A DNA stretch of 64,000 bases from Nectonema munidae (Eukaryota; Nematomorpha; Nectonematoida; Nectonematidae): positions 228,501-292,500 of the forward strand of contig JAUIRK010000003.1 of NCBI GenBank assembly GCA_030549495.1, given 5' to 3'. Positions 63,875 through 64,000 of the stretch are shown piece after piece. The notes beneath the pieces are model-generated. The model was given only the letters and a program-made list of their open reading frames with translations, did not search any database and was not told where the DNA came from. The position numbers and the translations under genes are program-made. Within the stretch, counting starts at the first letter, position 1. The number at the start of each line of letters is the position of its first letter.

Positions 63875-64000
63875 GTTTTTTAATATTTTCAGGCACAATT
63901 TATTTGTATTATCAATGATCAAATAAATGCAATGCACATATTATACACTTTTAAATGTAATAACGCGATGCTTCATTTTGTCTTCGTATTTGTATACACA

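Overview
The window is AT-rich (by eye roughly 70-75% A+T) animal nuclear DNA. There are no operons, ribosome binding sites or bacterial features. Genes are in short exons with GT-AG introns, several of only 49-65 bp, surrounded by LINE, hAT, piggyBac and SINE debris. This suits an arthropod; a crustacean such as a copepod is a guess from base composition and intron style, not a proof. No virus-derived element was recognised.

The one host gene I can support lies on the + strand and seems to run through the whole window, open at both ends. I trace about 48 candidate exons. From 58505 to 63874 the chain is strong: six exons with matching splice phases encode two I-set immunoglobulin domains joined by a polar linker, as in the giant muscle proteins (titin, twitchin, obscurin class). 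From base 1 to about 55062 the exons encode low-complexity Lys/Ser/Glu-rich sequence with no domain I recognise. Phase here means where an intron cuts a codon: 0 between codons, 1 after the first base, 2 after the second.

The non-Ig part looks modular. Many exons alternate 0-to-2 and 2-to-0 phases, and from 33532 to 41391 all are 1-to-1. Two adjacent exon pairs (33532-33633 + 33683-33823 and 34963-35064 + 35124-35270) are a clear tandem duplication, with a probable longer third copy at 35836-37484. A short motif, P-[FLIVA]-[IL]-x-x-[FLM], occurs about once per exon in at least eight exons. This array of short-motif exons leading into Ig domains is the most interesting object here.

Repeats by region: phrase-built foldback elements at 5388-6152 and 16660-17190; a SINE at 7262-7395 (minus) and a related one at 54676-54835 (plus); piggyBac-type MITEs at 14761-14888, 18588-18699 and 18712-18841, with an element start plus N-terminal ORF at 53137-53741; a 148-bp satellite at 20685-22090; LINEs at 22323-24790 (minus), 31930-32960 (plus), 39845-40663 (plus), 51530-53130 (plus), 56030-56640 (minus) and 62790-63060 (minus); an unclassified inverted-repeat element at 25705-26775; hAT MITEs with 8-bp target duplications at 38675-38825, 43180-43862 and 46594-46938; hAT transposase remains at 53745-54085 and 56770-57640 (minus).

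All exon calls come from reading splice signals and phase by eye. Introns without matched phase remain at about 1236-3694, 5230-8098, 8204-10206, 10406-11838 and 27514-29209, so exons there are missing or misjudged.
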